In this document: in pieces, positions 10,655 through 22,304 of the stretch
Layout of the letters: each line of letters opens with the position of its first letter
Numbering within the stretch: the stretch's first letter is position 1
Origin: Piper betle
Lineage: Eukaryota > Streptophyta > Magnoliopsida > Piperales > Piperaceae
DNA: 64,000 nt
Direction: 5' to 3'
Assembly: GCA_033002965.1 (NCBI GenBank)
Contig: JAURVB010013855.1
Span: 1 to 64,000 of the forward strand
The notes under the pieces: model-generated
Database searches by the model: none
Seen by the model: the letters and a program-made list of their open reading frames with translations, nothing else
What the model was told of the DNA's origin: nothing
Translations under genes and position numbers: made by a program

Positions 10655-11080
10655 ATAATTCTTGACTTTTTAGGTTCTGATGTTCGAAATTCAGCATTAT
10701 TTCTCTAAAGCCAAAAGTTTCTAAATAATGAGATACCAAAAAGAAAAACTATAAGGCGAATTGAGGACTATAACCGTATTTATTTTTATAATCGTATTTA
10801 TTTTTATAATGATATTTATCTTTATCTTTAATAATTTTAATTTAACTCATCATAAATTAGAGATTACGAAAATGATATCTACACATATTTATCCATACTC
10901 ATCTTAAATATATATATATATATATATATAAATATATATATATTTATCTTAAATATTAATGACTTATTTATCTTAACTATAATAGATCAATTTAATTTAG
11001 GCTCAAACCTTAATAATAACATATGATACAATTAAATACTTGTATATATTTATCCAAAATTCAATAATATCCAACTTGGA
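10655..11080 (+). repeat. LTR-like repeat R1, copy 1 (left of the Copia element)
   Basis: This segment matches 16150-16465 and, inverted, 48115-48515. Shared strings include TTTAGGTT-TGAT-TTC-AATT-AGCA, CATCATAAATTAGAGATTAC and TCAATTTAATTTAGG-TCAAACC. Two copies bracket the Copia internal region, so they are probably its diverged LTRs. A (TA)n run sits at about 10907-10945. Confidence 0.5.
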
Positions 11081-11369
11081 CTATATATATAAAGATAATT
11101 ATATATTATCTTATTATTCCAAAATAATAATATCGTTTATTAATTATGTTAACATAGGATCAAGGTAATTTTTGTTATTTATATCGTAACTAAATTCGTT
11201 TATGGTTACATATATTAACATAATTAAATGACATATATCAAGTATAGATGTGTAGAATAAAAATTATATATAATTTGATCTAAACATACATATTTTTAAC
11301 TGGTCCAACTTTATGAGATCACCTAAAATAGAGTGAAAGAGTGAAACATAAACTAAAAACAGCAATAAA

Positions 11370-14300
11370 ACAAACTCCCACTAAAGTAATATATCATCAA
11401 ATGATACAACACCCATATGAGCAACATGTTCATGAAAGACTTTTGATGATAAACTTTTAGTAAACGGATCCACAACCATGGAGTTTCTCCCAATATGCTT
11501 TATAAAAACTTTACAGAAACTTTATCACTCTAAACTCTTTCTTTCACAACAAGGAACTTGATCTTTATATGTTTTAATTTAGATGAGCTTTTGTTATTAT
11601 TTGAATATGATACTGCAGAATGATTGTCACAAATAACTTAAGTGGTCTTTCAATATTGTTAACAATGTGCAACCCTTTGACAAAATTCCATAACCATATT
11701 CTATGATTGGATGCCTCATAACAAGTTATGAATTCAGCTATCATGATAAAAGAAATTATGAGTGTCTGCTTAGCACTCCTCCAAGAAATAGCTCCTCCAG
11801 CAAGCAGGTAAACATAGCCAGAAGTGGAACGATAACTATCTTGGCATTCAGTAAAATCAAAATTAGAATACCCAATGATCTCAAGTTGATCTAACTCCTG
11901 ATATGTAAGCATGTAATATTTGGTTCTCTGAAGATACCTTATGACTCTTTTTGGCTACCATCTAGTGATCTAATCCCGGATTACTTAAATATCTGCCTAA
12001 CATTCCAATAATATATGCAATATCTAAACGCGTATATACTAGAGCATACATAAGACTTCCCACTACTGAAACATAAGGAATCTTTTGCATTTCCTTTCCT
12101 TCTATGTCATTTTTAGGGTATTGATTGAAACTGAATTTATCTCCTTTAAAAACAGGGCTATCTCCTGGTTTACAACCTTGTATGCCAAATCTCTTAATTA
12201 TTTTTTCTATATATGTCTTTTGTAATAATCTGAGTATACATCGAAAGCGATCCCAATATATTTGAATTCCTAATATAAAAAATGCATTTCTAAGATCTTT
12301 CATTTCAAATGTCTTTGATAAAAATCTCTTGGTTTCATGCAAAGAACTTATATAATTACTGGCAAGTAATATATCATCAACATATAAAACTAAAAAATAT
12401 ACTTACTCCCACAAAACTTATAGTATATACAATCATCAATAATATTCATCTTAAAATCGAAGGAGAGAATAACTTGATGAAATTTGCAATACCATCGATG
12501 AGAAGCCTGCTTAAGTTCATATATAGATTTCTTTAATTTGCAAATTATATTCTTTGAATCTCCCAATACAAAGTTTAATAGTTGCACCATATAAATTGTT
12601 TCGTCAATGTCACCATTTAGAAACACAATATTTACATCCATTTGATGTAACTCAAAATCAAAATGTGTCACTAATGCCATAATTATTTTGAATGAGTTCT
12701 TTGATAAAACTGGAGAGAAAGTTTCATTATAATTAATATCTTCCTTTTGAGTAAAACCCTTCACAATAAGACGAACGTTATATCTTTCTATATCACCTTT
12801 CGAATCTCTCTTGATTTTAAATATCCATTTACATCCAATAGGTAATGGAATAAGATCCTAACCGTCATTAGCTTTCATAGAATTCATTTCTTCATTCATG
12901 ACATCAATCTACTTTTGAGAATTAGAATTCTTAATGGCTTGATGAAAGTTGATTGGATCATCTTCTACCATTCCAATGTTATCCTCATGTTCTTGGAAAA
13001 AGATGATATAATCATCTGAAATTGTATTTCTCTTTTCTCTTGTAGATCTCCTCAATGACATTTGCTCTTGAGTCTGTTGAGTTTGGTCTTTAAGTATAAC
13101 TTGATGATTGTGATTAGGGAGATTCTCGACATTGTCTTGTAGTTCTGGTATTATTTCTTGAACAACATCAGGAATATGATCCTGATTATTGTCAAGAACA
13201 ATCATAGGAAGAGAAATAGATTCTTCCTCAAAAATAAAGTCTCTAACTTCATTTCCCCATCCAAACTCAGCATCCTCAAAGAACTGGACATTTCCTTACT
13301 CAAAGAATGACCTTATTATGGGATCATAAAACTTATACCCTCTAAATCGTTCAGAGTACCCAACAAAATACTTGCTAACTTTTCTTGAGTCTAGTTTCTT
13401 TGCACAGTTGGACAACCCAAATGCATAAATGCTTAATATTAGGTTTTTTTTTCAGTCCATAATTCATAAGGGGTCTTAACTGTTGCCTTTGTTGGTACTT
13501 TATTAAGAAAATATGCTATTGTCTTTAGCGCCTCACCCCAGAGTAAATCAGGTAAAGTAGTATGAGCAATCATACTTCTCACCATGTCTTTTAATGTTCG
13601 ATTTTGTCTCTCAGCAACACCATTCATGCTAGGAGTTACTTGCATTGTGTATTGTGGGACGATTCTGTACTCTTCTAGGAATTTAGCAAATGATCATGGA
13701 CATTGTACACCTGATCCATCATATCTGCTATAGTATTCACCACCACGGTTAGATCTGATAGCCTTAATAGTTTTGTCAAGTCGGTTCTCAACTTCAGCCT
13801 TATATGCCTTAAACACGTCTAACGCTTGAGACTTCTCACGAATGAAATAAAGGGAACCATAACGAGAATAATCATCTATGAACGTAATAAAATATTATTG
13901 ATCATTCCAAGAAGCCGTATGAAATCACCTATAAATGTCTGTATGTATTAGTTCTAAGACACTTGAAGATCTATTGACATCCAGTCTCCTTATATTTGTT
14001 TGTTTGCCCTTAATGCACTCAATACGAACTTAAAAATTTGAAAAATTAAGAGAATCAAGAATTTTATCTGGCATAAGTCGTTCAATTCTTTGTTTAGAAA
14101 TATGTCCTAAACACTTGTGCCAAAGTAACGTAGAATTTTCATTTATTAATTTTCTTTCCGTACCACGTAAATCTACATACAAAGTTTTATTAAAAGATGC
14201 AATAATATCAAGTAAATTTAGATTATCATAAAAAAATAAGGAACCTATACCCATAATATTTAAATTTAGAAAAAGACTAACTTATTATTTCTAAATGAAC

Positions 14301-15400
14301 AATAGTAACCAGATTTGTCTAATATAGAAATAGAAACCAAATTTCGTCCAAAAGACAGTACTACATGTCTCTTTTAAATCCAAATAATATCTTGTCTTCA
14401 ATAATAATCTAAAAGTCATTATTGCTTCAACTACAACTGATTTGCCATCACCCATATAGATGAATCTTTCAGCATTATTTGGCTTTTGGCAATTTAGGTA
14501 GCTCTGTATTGACACACTTATGTAAGTAGTAGCACCCGAATTTAGCCACTAAGTGTGTATTGGCACTGAAGCTAAATTAACCTCAGAACAAACAAAATTA
14601 AGAAATGGGCATTTCTTTGCACGCTAAGTGTGATATTTAGTATATTCATTCTTCATATGTCTAGGTTTACTACAAAAGAAACAGCAAGAAGTCTAATTTT
14701 CTTTCTTTTGTTAGTACTAGCACAGGTGAGCACTTTCATCCTATTCTTGCTTCAACCTTTCTTCTTCTTGCACACAATAATGAGCTCATTAAGAGTACAT
14801 TTGTCTCTTTAACAATTGTAATTGACCTTGAATTGACTGAATTGTGTCAGAAGAGAAATTAAAACTAAATGCACAAGTAAATCTTCAGATAGCTAACCTT
14901 AGTGTTTTTAGTTTTAAAGTAATATTTGACATCTCTAAGATATACTCTTTTATGTTTATTTTGCCTTTGAGCTTTATTGAAATCAAGTCCAACAAAAGTG
15001 TACTTATTTCAACCTTATCGTTTTTTACAAAACGCATTTCAATTTTTTTAAGAAACTCAGTGGCTATAGTAACCTTCTCAGACACATCCCCCTGAAGGTT
15101 TGTGGAATCTCACGCTTCATGATCATAAGACTCATGTGATTTGAACGTTCTCACTTTTAAATGTCGTATTTTTCCTCAATGGAACTTTTGTCTCTAAAAG
15201 AAGTAGGTTGTTCAGTCCTCAACATAAGGCCAAGATCTATGCAACCGAAAATAATCATTACGCTCTCTTTCCAATTCTTAAAATTATCTTTAAACATTGG
15301 AACTGAATTAATGTTAGCAGAAATTATAGAAGCAGATTGATTAACTGAATTCATAGACAAAACAACATGCCCATAATAAGATTAATAATTCAAACAATGG
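11370..15400 (-). mobile_element. Decayed Ty1/Copia retrotransposon (gag-pol)
   Basis: Reading on the minus strand from high to low coordinates gives the Copia order. There are gag pieces (15157-15360 and 14885-15085), a zinc knuckle near 14650-14690, protease, a GAG-pre-integrase motif LLWHKCLGHIS (14030-14254), integrase with [17 protein letters not shown] (13439-13645), reverse transcriptase (about 12390-12860, then 11962-12342 with VGSLMYALVYTRLDIAY) and RNase H with STSGYVYLLAGGAISW (11574-11912). A polypurine tract with AGTGGGAG lies near 11380. Many stops and shifts break the frames. The protease active site reads NSGAT instead of DSGAT, and the knuckle's last Cys is Tyr. I found no clear initiator-tRNA primer site. 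The element is inactive. Confidence 0.85.
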
Positions 15401-16489
15401 TTAATCACATCAACAACATTAATATTTATTCTTTGGACATAAATATTAATTTATAAGTAGTACTCTTAGTATAGTAATCAAATATGGACAACAAATCCTA
15501 TCAAATAATAAAAATTCCTTTGGGCCGATTTATTATTTACATAGAATCTTGATAATTATCTCATACTTATTACCACAAATGAATGTATAAGTCTATCAAA
15601 TATTAACCTTCTTTTGGGCTGATTAATATTTACATGAATCATATACCCACAATTGTCTTAATATTTTAAAATAAATTAATTTTTACAAAAGATGCTACTT
15701 TGGTAGTATATTGTAACAATTAATAAATTCTAAAATATTAATTATAACTAAATTATAATCTGAATTTAATAATCCCAAATATAAATAACATAAAAACTTT
15801 AAAGGTTATAAAAATATCTGTATTTGAAAATTTTTAAAATTATAACATTTTTCCTTTTGTAACTTTATTTTTCTCATTTTATATTTTATCAAAAAAGGAC
15901 CTTGATATGAGAATAAATATCTCATATACAATTCTTATATTTTCCTTACCTAATGAAAGTGCAAAATTTGGGGTACCCCCAATGGGTTAAAGACCATACA
16001 GCATGGGGTCAAAAAACTAAAATAAATGATTCATTTTTAGCCTTTATAACAAAAATTTTGATTCTTAAATCCCTCTTGCAAATTAGTATTATTTTGGGAT
16101 CCATCTAAATTGTAAGTTGGGTGATCTAAAATAATCTATAATAATAAAATGAAATTTGACTTTAGGTTTTGATCTTTCAAATTTAGCACTGGTTCTCTAT
16201 GGGGCGAATTCGAAGACCGTAACTGTATTTATCCTTATCTTTCATAATTTTAATTTAATCCATCATAAATTAGAGATTACAAAAATAATATCTATATATA
16301 TTTATTTAATACTCATTTTAAATATATGATATCTATATATATTTATCTTAAATATTACTGACTCGTTTATCTTAATTTTAATAAATCAATTTAATTTAGG
16401 TTCAAACCTTAATAATAATATTTAATACAATTTTATATTTATATATATACATATAAAATCCAACAGCTTTAACCAAGGGGTGAGAAGAG
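15401..16489. repeat. 5' LTR-like region of the Copia element with R1 copy 2
   Basis: The region between gag and the hAT element. 16150-16465 matches the left flank of the Copia element (R1). Within it, 15500-15595 and 15596-15665 form an imperfect tandem pair sharing CTATCAAATA and TTTGGGC-GATT-AT-TTTACAT. The right end of the presumed LTR is not defined because a hAT element is inserted at 16490. Confidence 0.4.
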
Positions 16490-17331
16490 CATTGTTGCAC
16501 GAATCGGTCGATTCCGAGTGGAATCGGCCGATTTAAATCGGATCGTCAGCGTGCCGATCCGATTTTGGGGCCGAATCGGTCGGCCTCGAATTGGCATCCA
16601 ACTCGGCCGAGTCACCCCGATTCCGACCGATTTAAATCGGATTCGGAATTGGGGTAAATCGAAAAAATCGGTTTTTTGGGTAAATTACCAAAATGGCCTA
16701 GGTATAATATTAATTCAATTATTTAAATAAGGGTAAAATTAGAATTGAAATTTTAAAAACCTAAACTTACCCGACGACGGCGACGGCGAGCAACGACTGC
16801 GACGACTAGGCGACGGGGGGACGATCTGGAGGGGCGGGGCACGGTCGGCGGGGAGAGGGGGAGGGAGAGGGAGGGGCTGGCGGGGGAGGCGGGGTACGGC
16901 GGGCGCAGGGCGGGGCGGGGTCGGGGTCGGGTCTGGGGAGGGGGGGTGGCGGCGGCAGTGGCGGCGGCTGCGGTGACTTGGAAGGAGGGTGGATGGGGGA
17001 GAGAACGATCGTGGGTGAGAAATAACTGTGGTGGCATTTTTGTAATTAAAACTTGACTTGTGTCCGACTCGGTACAAAATAATAACTAATTCAAAATAAT
17101 TTTTAAAAAAATCTAAAAAGTATAAAAAAATATCATAAAATATAATATATATAATAATATCAAAATGACATCAATATTTAATTTTTATATATTTATTTAT
17201 GAGTTATCAAATTATTATATATGACCGATTTGGATCGATTCAATTGGACTGATTCCTGTCCGATTTAAACTGATTCGGATTCCGATTCCGACTATTTAAA
17301 AAACCAATTCCGATTCCGATTTACAACCACG
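16490..17331 (-). mobile_element. Non-autonomous hAT-like element, copy A
   Basis: 842-bp element. The left end is CATTGTTGCACGAATCGG and the right end, reverse complemented, is CGTGGTTGTAAATCGG. It is flanked by an 8-bp target duplication GAGAAGAG (16482-16489) / GAGAATAG (17332-17339), 7 of 8 identical. Both subterminal zones are dense in AATCGG/CCGATT repeats and the core is GC-rich. The 8-bp duplication and TIRs beginning CA fit the hAT superfamily. No transposase is encoded. Relative to copy B (52045..52923) it lies in reverse orientation. Confidence 0.75.
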
Positions 17332-17339
17332 GAGAATAG

Positions 17340-18068
17340 TCGTGAGCAATACCAGAACTTGGCGTTGATTAACATGGAGCCATAAGTCATACAATGCACA
17401 CAAAATGAACTTCACCCCAGGGGAAGCTGCTCGTCAGAGAGTTCTCACCCCATATCCCCAACTTTTTGCAACTTTCCGATACAGATCCAGTAACTAAACA
17501 ACCGTACCGTCCGCCTGGTTTTGTGCATCCTGCCCATCAAAATTCAGAGAGTCTAATGTCAATAATAGCCTCTCCAACAAAGTCGATCCCAGCTGCAATA
17601 CACCAGTGCCACCAATTTGGTCTCGACACCTCAGAGAAGGAGCAGGAAGACCATTCAAAAGCACCTGATCCGCACTCTCAATAACAACTTTATCCATGAC
17701 CTCTTCAACAAGATCTTCTCTATAACGTTTGCCAGATATGTTGGATGTAGAGCCTCTTGTAGGCACCCAATTACCCTTAACGATCCTACCTGAGTCTTCG
17801 TGCATCATCATCCACACAAGGCTTTATCCCCAAAGTGGCTGTAAAGCAACTATTCTGTGTCTTCTCATATCATAACCTGCAAAAATCCATGGCCCAAGTT
17901 ATTCTGTGAAGGAACTATTTTGTGTTTTGGATAATATGTAGTTGTACAGAAATGCTGTCAAATTCACAAGAAGGGACTCTATCGGGGATGATATCTATAA
18001 AACCAATTTACCAAGTGGGTATTTTCTCTATGAGATGTTGAAGTGGTGCCGGCGGAAGTCAGCCTGAT
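17340..18068. other. Probable LINE-derived intergenic DNA
   Basis: An open minus-strand frame (17494-17817) has sequence such as DSGRIVKGNWVPTRGS that vaguely recalls the linker of LINE ORF1 proteins, but I cannot confirm it. Nothing else was recognised. Confidence 0.25.
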
Positions 18069-18539
18069 TTGTTTGCGAGTTATATGTGGCCTTATGTTAA
18101 TTCTGAAAGTTCCTTTTTAATTTATGTGGACGGAAGCTATTTAGGTGAGAAAGGTAAAAGAGCAGGATGGACATATAACTCTAATGGTACTTTGAATTTT
18201 GCAGACTTTGGAACAATGCACTGTTGCTCAGTCCAAGAGACCCAACTAATTGCCATTTGTCAGACTCTTTTGGTTGTGAAAAGTAAAGAATACTATCTCT
18301 ATTCTATACCCACTGTTTATTTAACCATGGCGTTTCAAGGTGATGCGGATATATTATCTTGTCGTCTTTTGGCAGAAGTGGATCGTCTAGTTTTATCCAG
18401 TGAAAAGAATCATATAAACATAGTGTTGTTCCCGCGTGTTTGTAATAGGTTGGCTCGTAACCTTGCAGTTAGAGCTTTGTCGATGCAACTTAAATGTGGT
18501 CCAACTGACTTTAGTTTGTATCTTATCATTTTGCTTTGA
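18069..18539 (+). mobile_element. LINE-type RNase H (RVT_3) remnant
   Basis: The frame encodes about 156 residues with LIYVDGSYLGEKGKRAGW (first catalytic Asp), CSVQETQLIAICQTLL (catalytic Glu) and a closing motif NRLARNLAVRAL. This is the order of the RNase H domain at the C-terminus of plant non-LTR retrotransposon polyproteins. The usual final motif NxxADxLA has lost its Asp (Arg in place), so this copy should be catalytically dead. No reverse transcriptase is seen upstream. Confidence 0.6.
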
Positions 18540-19104
18540 GACCCGGTAACCGGATCCATCCACCCACTTCCTTGATTCCTTGCATTTTTGGTCCGAGCGT
18601 TCCTGTTGATGGCCAAGACTAATTAGTATTGAACCAGACCCATTGGGTTATGGCACATCACGTGCTGCAAGGAACCTGGCGCACCCAATTCCGGTTGGCT
18701 ATGTACACCACCGGCCGAACTTTCCTTCCGAGTTTATTTTGAGAACTTCCGGTACTCTAATTTGTGCAAAACTCCAAAGGCATTTCGAACGTAGTGAAAT
18801 CTATTTCATTATTGGAGCACTATAAGGACAGATTTTGAAGTTTCCAAGAGACAAGTGATACACAACGTAAAAGAATTGAAGTTACAAAAGATTAACTAAG
18901 TCATATAATTTATAAAGGAATAAAAAATGGACTGACTCACTAGATCTTACATTGAGACCTTTATGGAACCACGTAAAAGTTCTCTGTGTGTTCCTCTCTA
19001 TAATTATTTTGTTTTTAGTGCACTCAATTCGATGTTCATAGGTAATAATGTCACGTAATCCCCTGTCACCCGGACCATTTAAATCAATACAACACTCATA
19101 ATCT

Positions 19105-19155
19105 TTTATTGTTTGAGCGGCTAGCTGGTAGAGCACTCTTTGCTCAAACAATAAA
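19105..19155. repeat. 14-bp perfect stem with a tRNA D-arm-like loop
   Basis: Arms TTTATTGTTTGAGC (19105-19118) and GCTCAAACAATAAA (19142-19155) pair perfectly around a 23-nt loop. The loop contains CTAGCTGGTAGAGCACTC, close to the conserved tRNA D-arm and box A region. No acceptor or T-arm partner is present. Confidence 0.5.
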
Positions 19156-19403
19156 TATAATAAATTTTATTAAAATTTTTAAAATTCCTAATTTAGGTGA
19201 AATTATAATCTATCATTTTTTTAATAACAAATAATAACAATAATAATAATAATTCTAAATTAAGTAAGTATTATAGACCCATAAAATTATTGTAGGATCA
19301 GAATTAATTATGACACAAGAAATGCTTAAATGTATTAAAAGCAAAAAAAACTCCACATTTCAATATAAGGGGGTTGATAATAGTATGTGTGTGTGCATGC
19401 ATG

Positions 19404-19463
<60 letters not shown>
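19404..19463. repeat. (TA)n microsatellite
   Basis: Near-perfect alternating TA over about 60 bases, with one phase break. Confidence 0.9.
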
Positions 19464-19468
<5 letters not shown>

Positions 19469-22290
19469 ACGTGAACCTTTTTTTAGTTGTGAACTTTAAG
19501 AACCTATATCATGAATGTTACACCTTTTTTTTCCAGTCTGAGGGTGAACCAAAATGTGATGTTATAATTCAAAAACTATTCATTAGAATACTATTATACA
19601 AATTTTACAAAAGCATATCTCAACCTCTAAGGAGGATAAACATATAACTTAGAGGGATTTTGTAGAATTTGTGCAATATCATACTACATATGATAAATCT
19701 TATACTTAAAGCTATTATACGAGCACTCGGAGTTGTAATAGAGACAACACCTCCCTTACAATTAAGACAGTGACTTAAGAATGCAATGATCACTTTAAAA
19801 TAAAGAAGAGGCATATCCTCGTTACAGTTAAGAGGTTAGTTGTTATGACATCTCCCGTTTTTATACTTAATTTTAATGATTGGCTTAAGTAACTTAAATT
19901 CTTAATGCAAATAAATGCGATAACATAAATACTAGGTTGTTGTTACTTGTTCTACATCCTACAAGTAGAATTTAAATACACGAAGCATCATTAAATGTCA
20001 CGGCGTCATACCTTAATATTTGGTCTTCACGTGGATCTTCATAGGTATGAACTGTAAGCTCATGTGTTTACGTTTCTTCAATACACAAAGAGTTTTAACC
20101 AAATAAGTTTAATGTACCTTTAAATACTCCTCGTTGTGTTTCAAGACTTTGAGGTTTACGCACCATGTAAACTATTGTTAGAATGCCCCAAAATTAACAC
20201 CCTACACAATGATGATAATTCTAAAAGAATAACGGTAAAGCACACAATACACCATAACTGTCCATCACAACATACGTTCATTACCAAGTCTAGGGCACCA
20301 ACCCACACTTAGGGTACAAATACTTCAAAATCCAAATACATACATTCTAAAATACTCCAAAAACATAGGTATATAAGCCCAAAATACATAAGCAATACGA
20401 TACATAAGCAAAAAAGAAGCAACCAGTGGTACCCTTGCCCTGAGCCTCCTGATCTGTCCAACTATGCTAAAACGGATGCATACCTACATATTATATGAAA
20501 AATGCCAGTAATCAATAAGTTGATTACCGATCTAAAATAACTATAGATAAAATAATACTGGTTAATGATGTCTCAACGTCTTTAAGGAATTCTCAAAAAA
20601 ACCAAGAACAACACAACCACTCATCATGCAACAATTGGTGTTGAATTAACAATGGCTACACTAGATCAAAAATTGGATCTTACACAGTACAATGCACATG
20701 CCAGGAGTGTCATCGATTGCATGACCAAAAGTGCATTGCTAGCAGCGAGAGAGAAAGATCTTCATAAATGAAATTCACCACACTCGCACATACATAATAT
20801 ATAAAGTCCTCAGCAAGGCCTTATACTAGACAATTTCTGGATCTTAAGTTTGAAAGAACATCAAGGGATTTCACCCTTAAAATTTTACTAAATTGTAAAA
20901 AACTAGGGTAAATGACAAGACATTGAAAGGATCCGATAAAATACCACGAACGTCGTCCTACATCTAAACTCAATGAAAACACACTCATAGAGCCAAGCAA
21001 GAGGTGAAACAAAGGATCCTACAGACCTGAATAAGTTGAGCTTCTTATTCTAACCCGGTGAGCTCACTTTATGTAAACCAACAAGTGAAAAGGTAATCCT
21101 AATCACTCGCCGGCTAATACGACATACAAAATAAGGCAAAGCCTCTACACGAGCATAACATTAAAAGTACACAATCTACTTAATTATATTGCTTAATAAT
21201 AATAAAATATTAAAACACATTACGTAGCTTAATTAGGGTTTAGGTTTCGTGTATATTTAATAGAAAAATCCTGCACTTAAGATTTTATCGAATAAACTTA
21301 ACTAAACAATTTTTCAAAAGGCCAAACGGTGTCTAAATAGCCTGAAATTTAGATAAGTAGGCCCTAACACTTCAAGGTTAATGTAAAATTTTTACCAAGT
21401 ACTAACCTATGGGCCATCATAGTGAACAAAGCCCATTAAGGTCAAACTTAAGGTGCTAGAAATAATATTTTTAAACTGCACACTAGTTTTATTAAGCATT
21501 GTTCACGAGTTTGGAGACTCCAAATGAGTCTAAACCAATGGGCGTAGTTAGCAAACACCGTGGGATACTCTAGGGTGTTAGGGTCATGAACCCACCCTAA
21601 ATTACAATCCAAATGAACCATCGCCTTTAAAACCGGTAATACACAAGCATTGAAATAATTATTTCACTTAAATATAATTAAATTAGACACTAACTACCTC
21701 TAAATCACTAATAATAATTATCAAAAATTTCTTCACGAAACATCATTAGCCTTTATATAAGACCGTAATTTCGTTTTTTTTTCTAGGTAAATGTAAGTTT
21801 CACTTTGACTAGCACATCTAACGAAATTATAACCAACCTGCATATTTAGTCAAATGGTACCCAAAGAACTAATCGTCCCAAAAATCATACAAGCTGAGAG
21901 CCGCCATATAACTAAACAAAGCTAACTTGCATTTTAGAGTTGGACATCACTTCCAGATGAAACTAGTCCCTTCAAATGTGTTATATCTTAAATCATGGGA
22001 ATATATTTATCTATTGCATTGCTGCTCCTACTAATGAGAAAAAAGTCTTTAATTTTTTTTTAAAAAAACACCTCATCATGAAGTAGCCATGGACCATGCC
22101 ACAACTCATGGTCTTTGGTATATTCAGTAAACTTAAACAGTTTACCATTACCAAGTTCGGTGAACGACAGAAACATCATTAACCACACAAAAAAATCTCC
22201 CCATGTAAGTTTTATTATTTCTACCGAGCCTCAATCTCTCAAGTCCTTATTCGTATACTTACTGCTCAAGTAATTTTGGACTTCGAAGCC
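19464..22290. other. Relic intergenic DNA
   Basis: No gene, RNA or clear repeat boundary. Phrases such as GTGGGATACTCTAGGGTGTTAGGG near 21562 and the general texture recall old LTR sequence, but I could not find paired LTRs. The last ~100 bases probably include the 3' UTR of the RING ligase gene. Confidence 0.3.
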
Positions 22291-22304
22291 CGGCAATATC
22301 CACC

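Noticed and set aside
16490..17331. Helitron
   Set aside because: The element has inverted termini and a near-perfect 8-bp target duplication, which Helitrons do not make.
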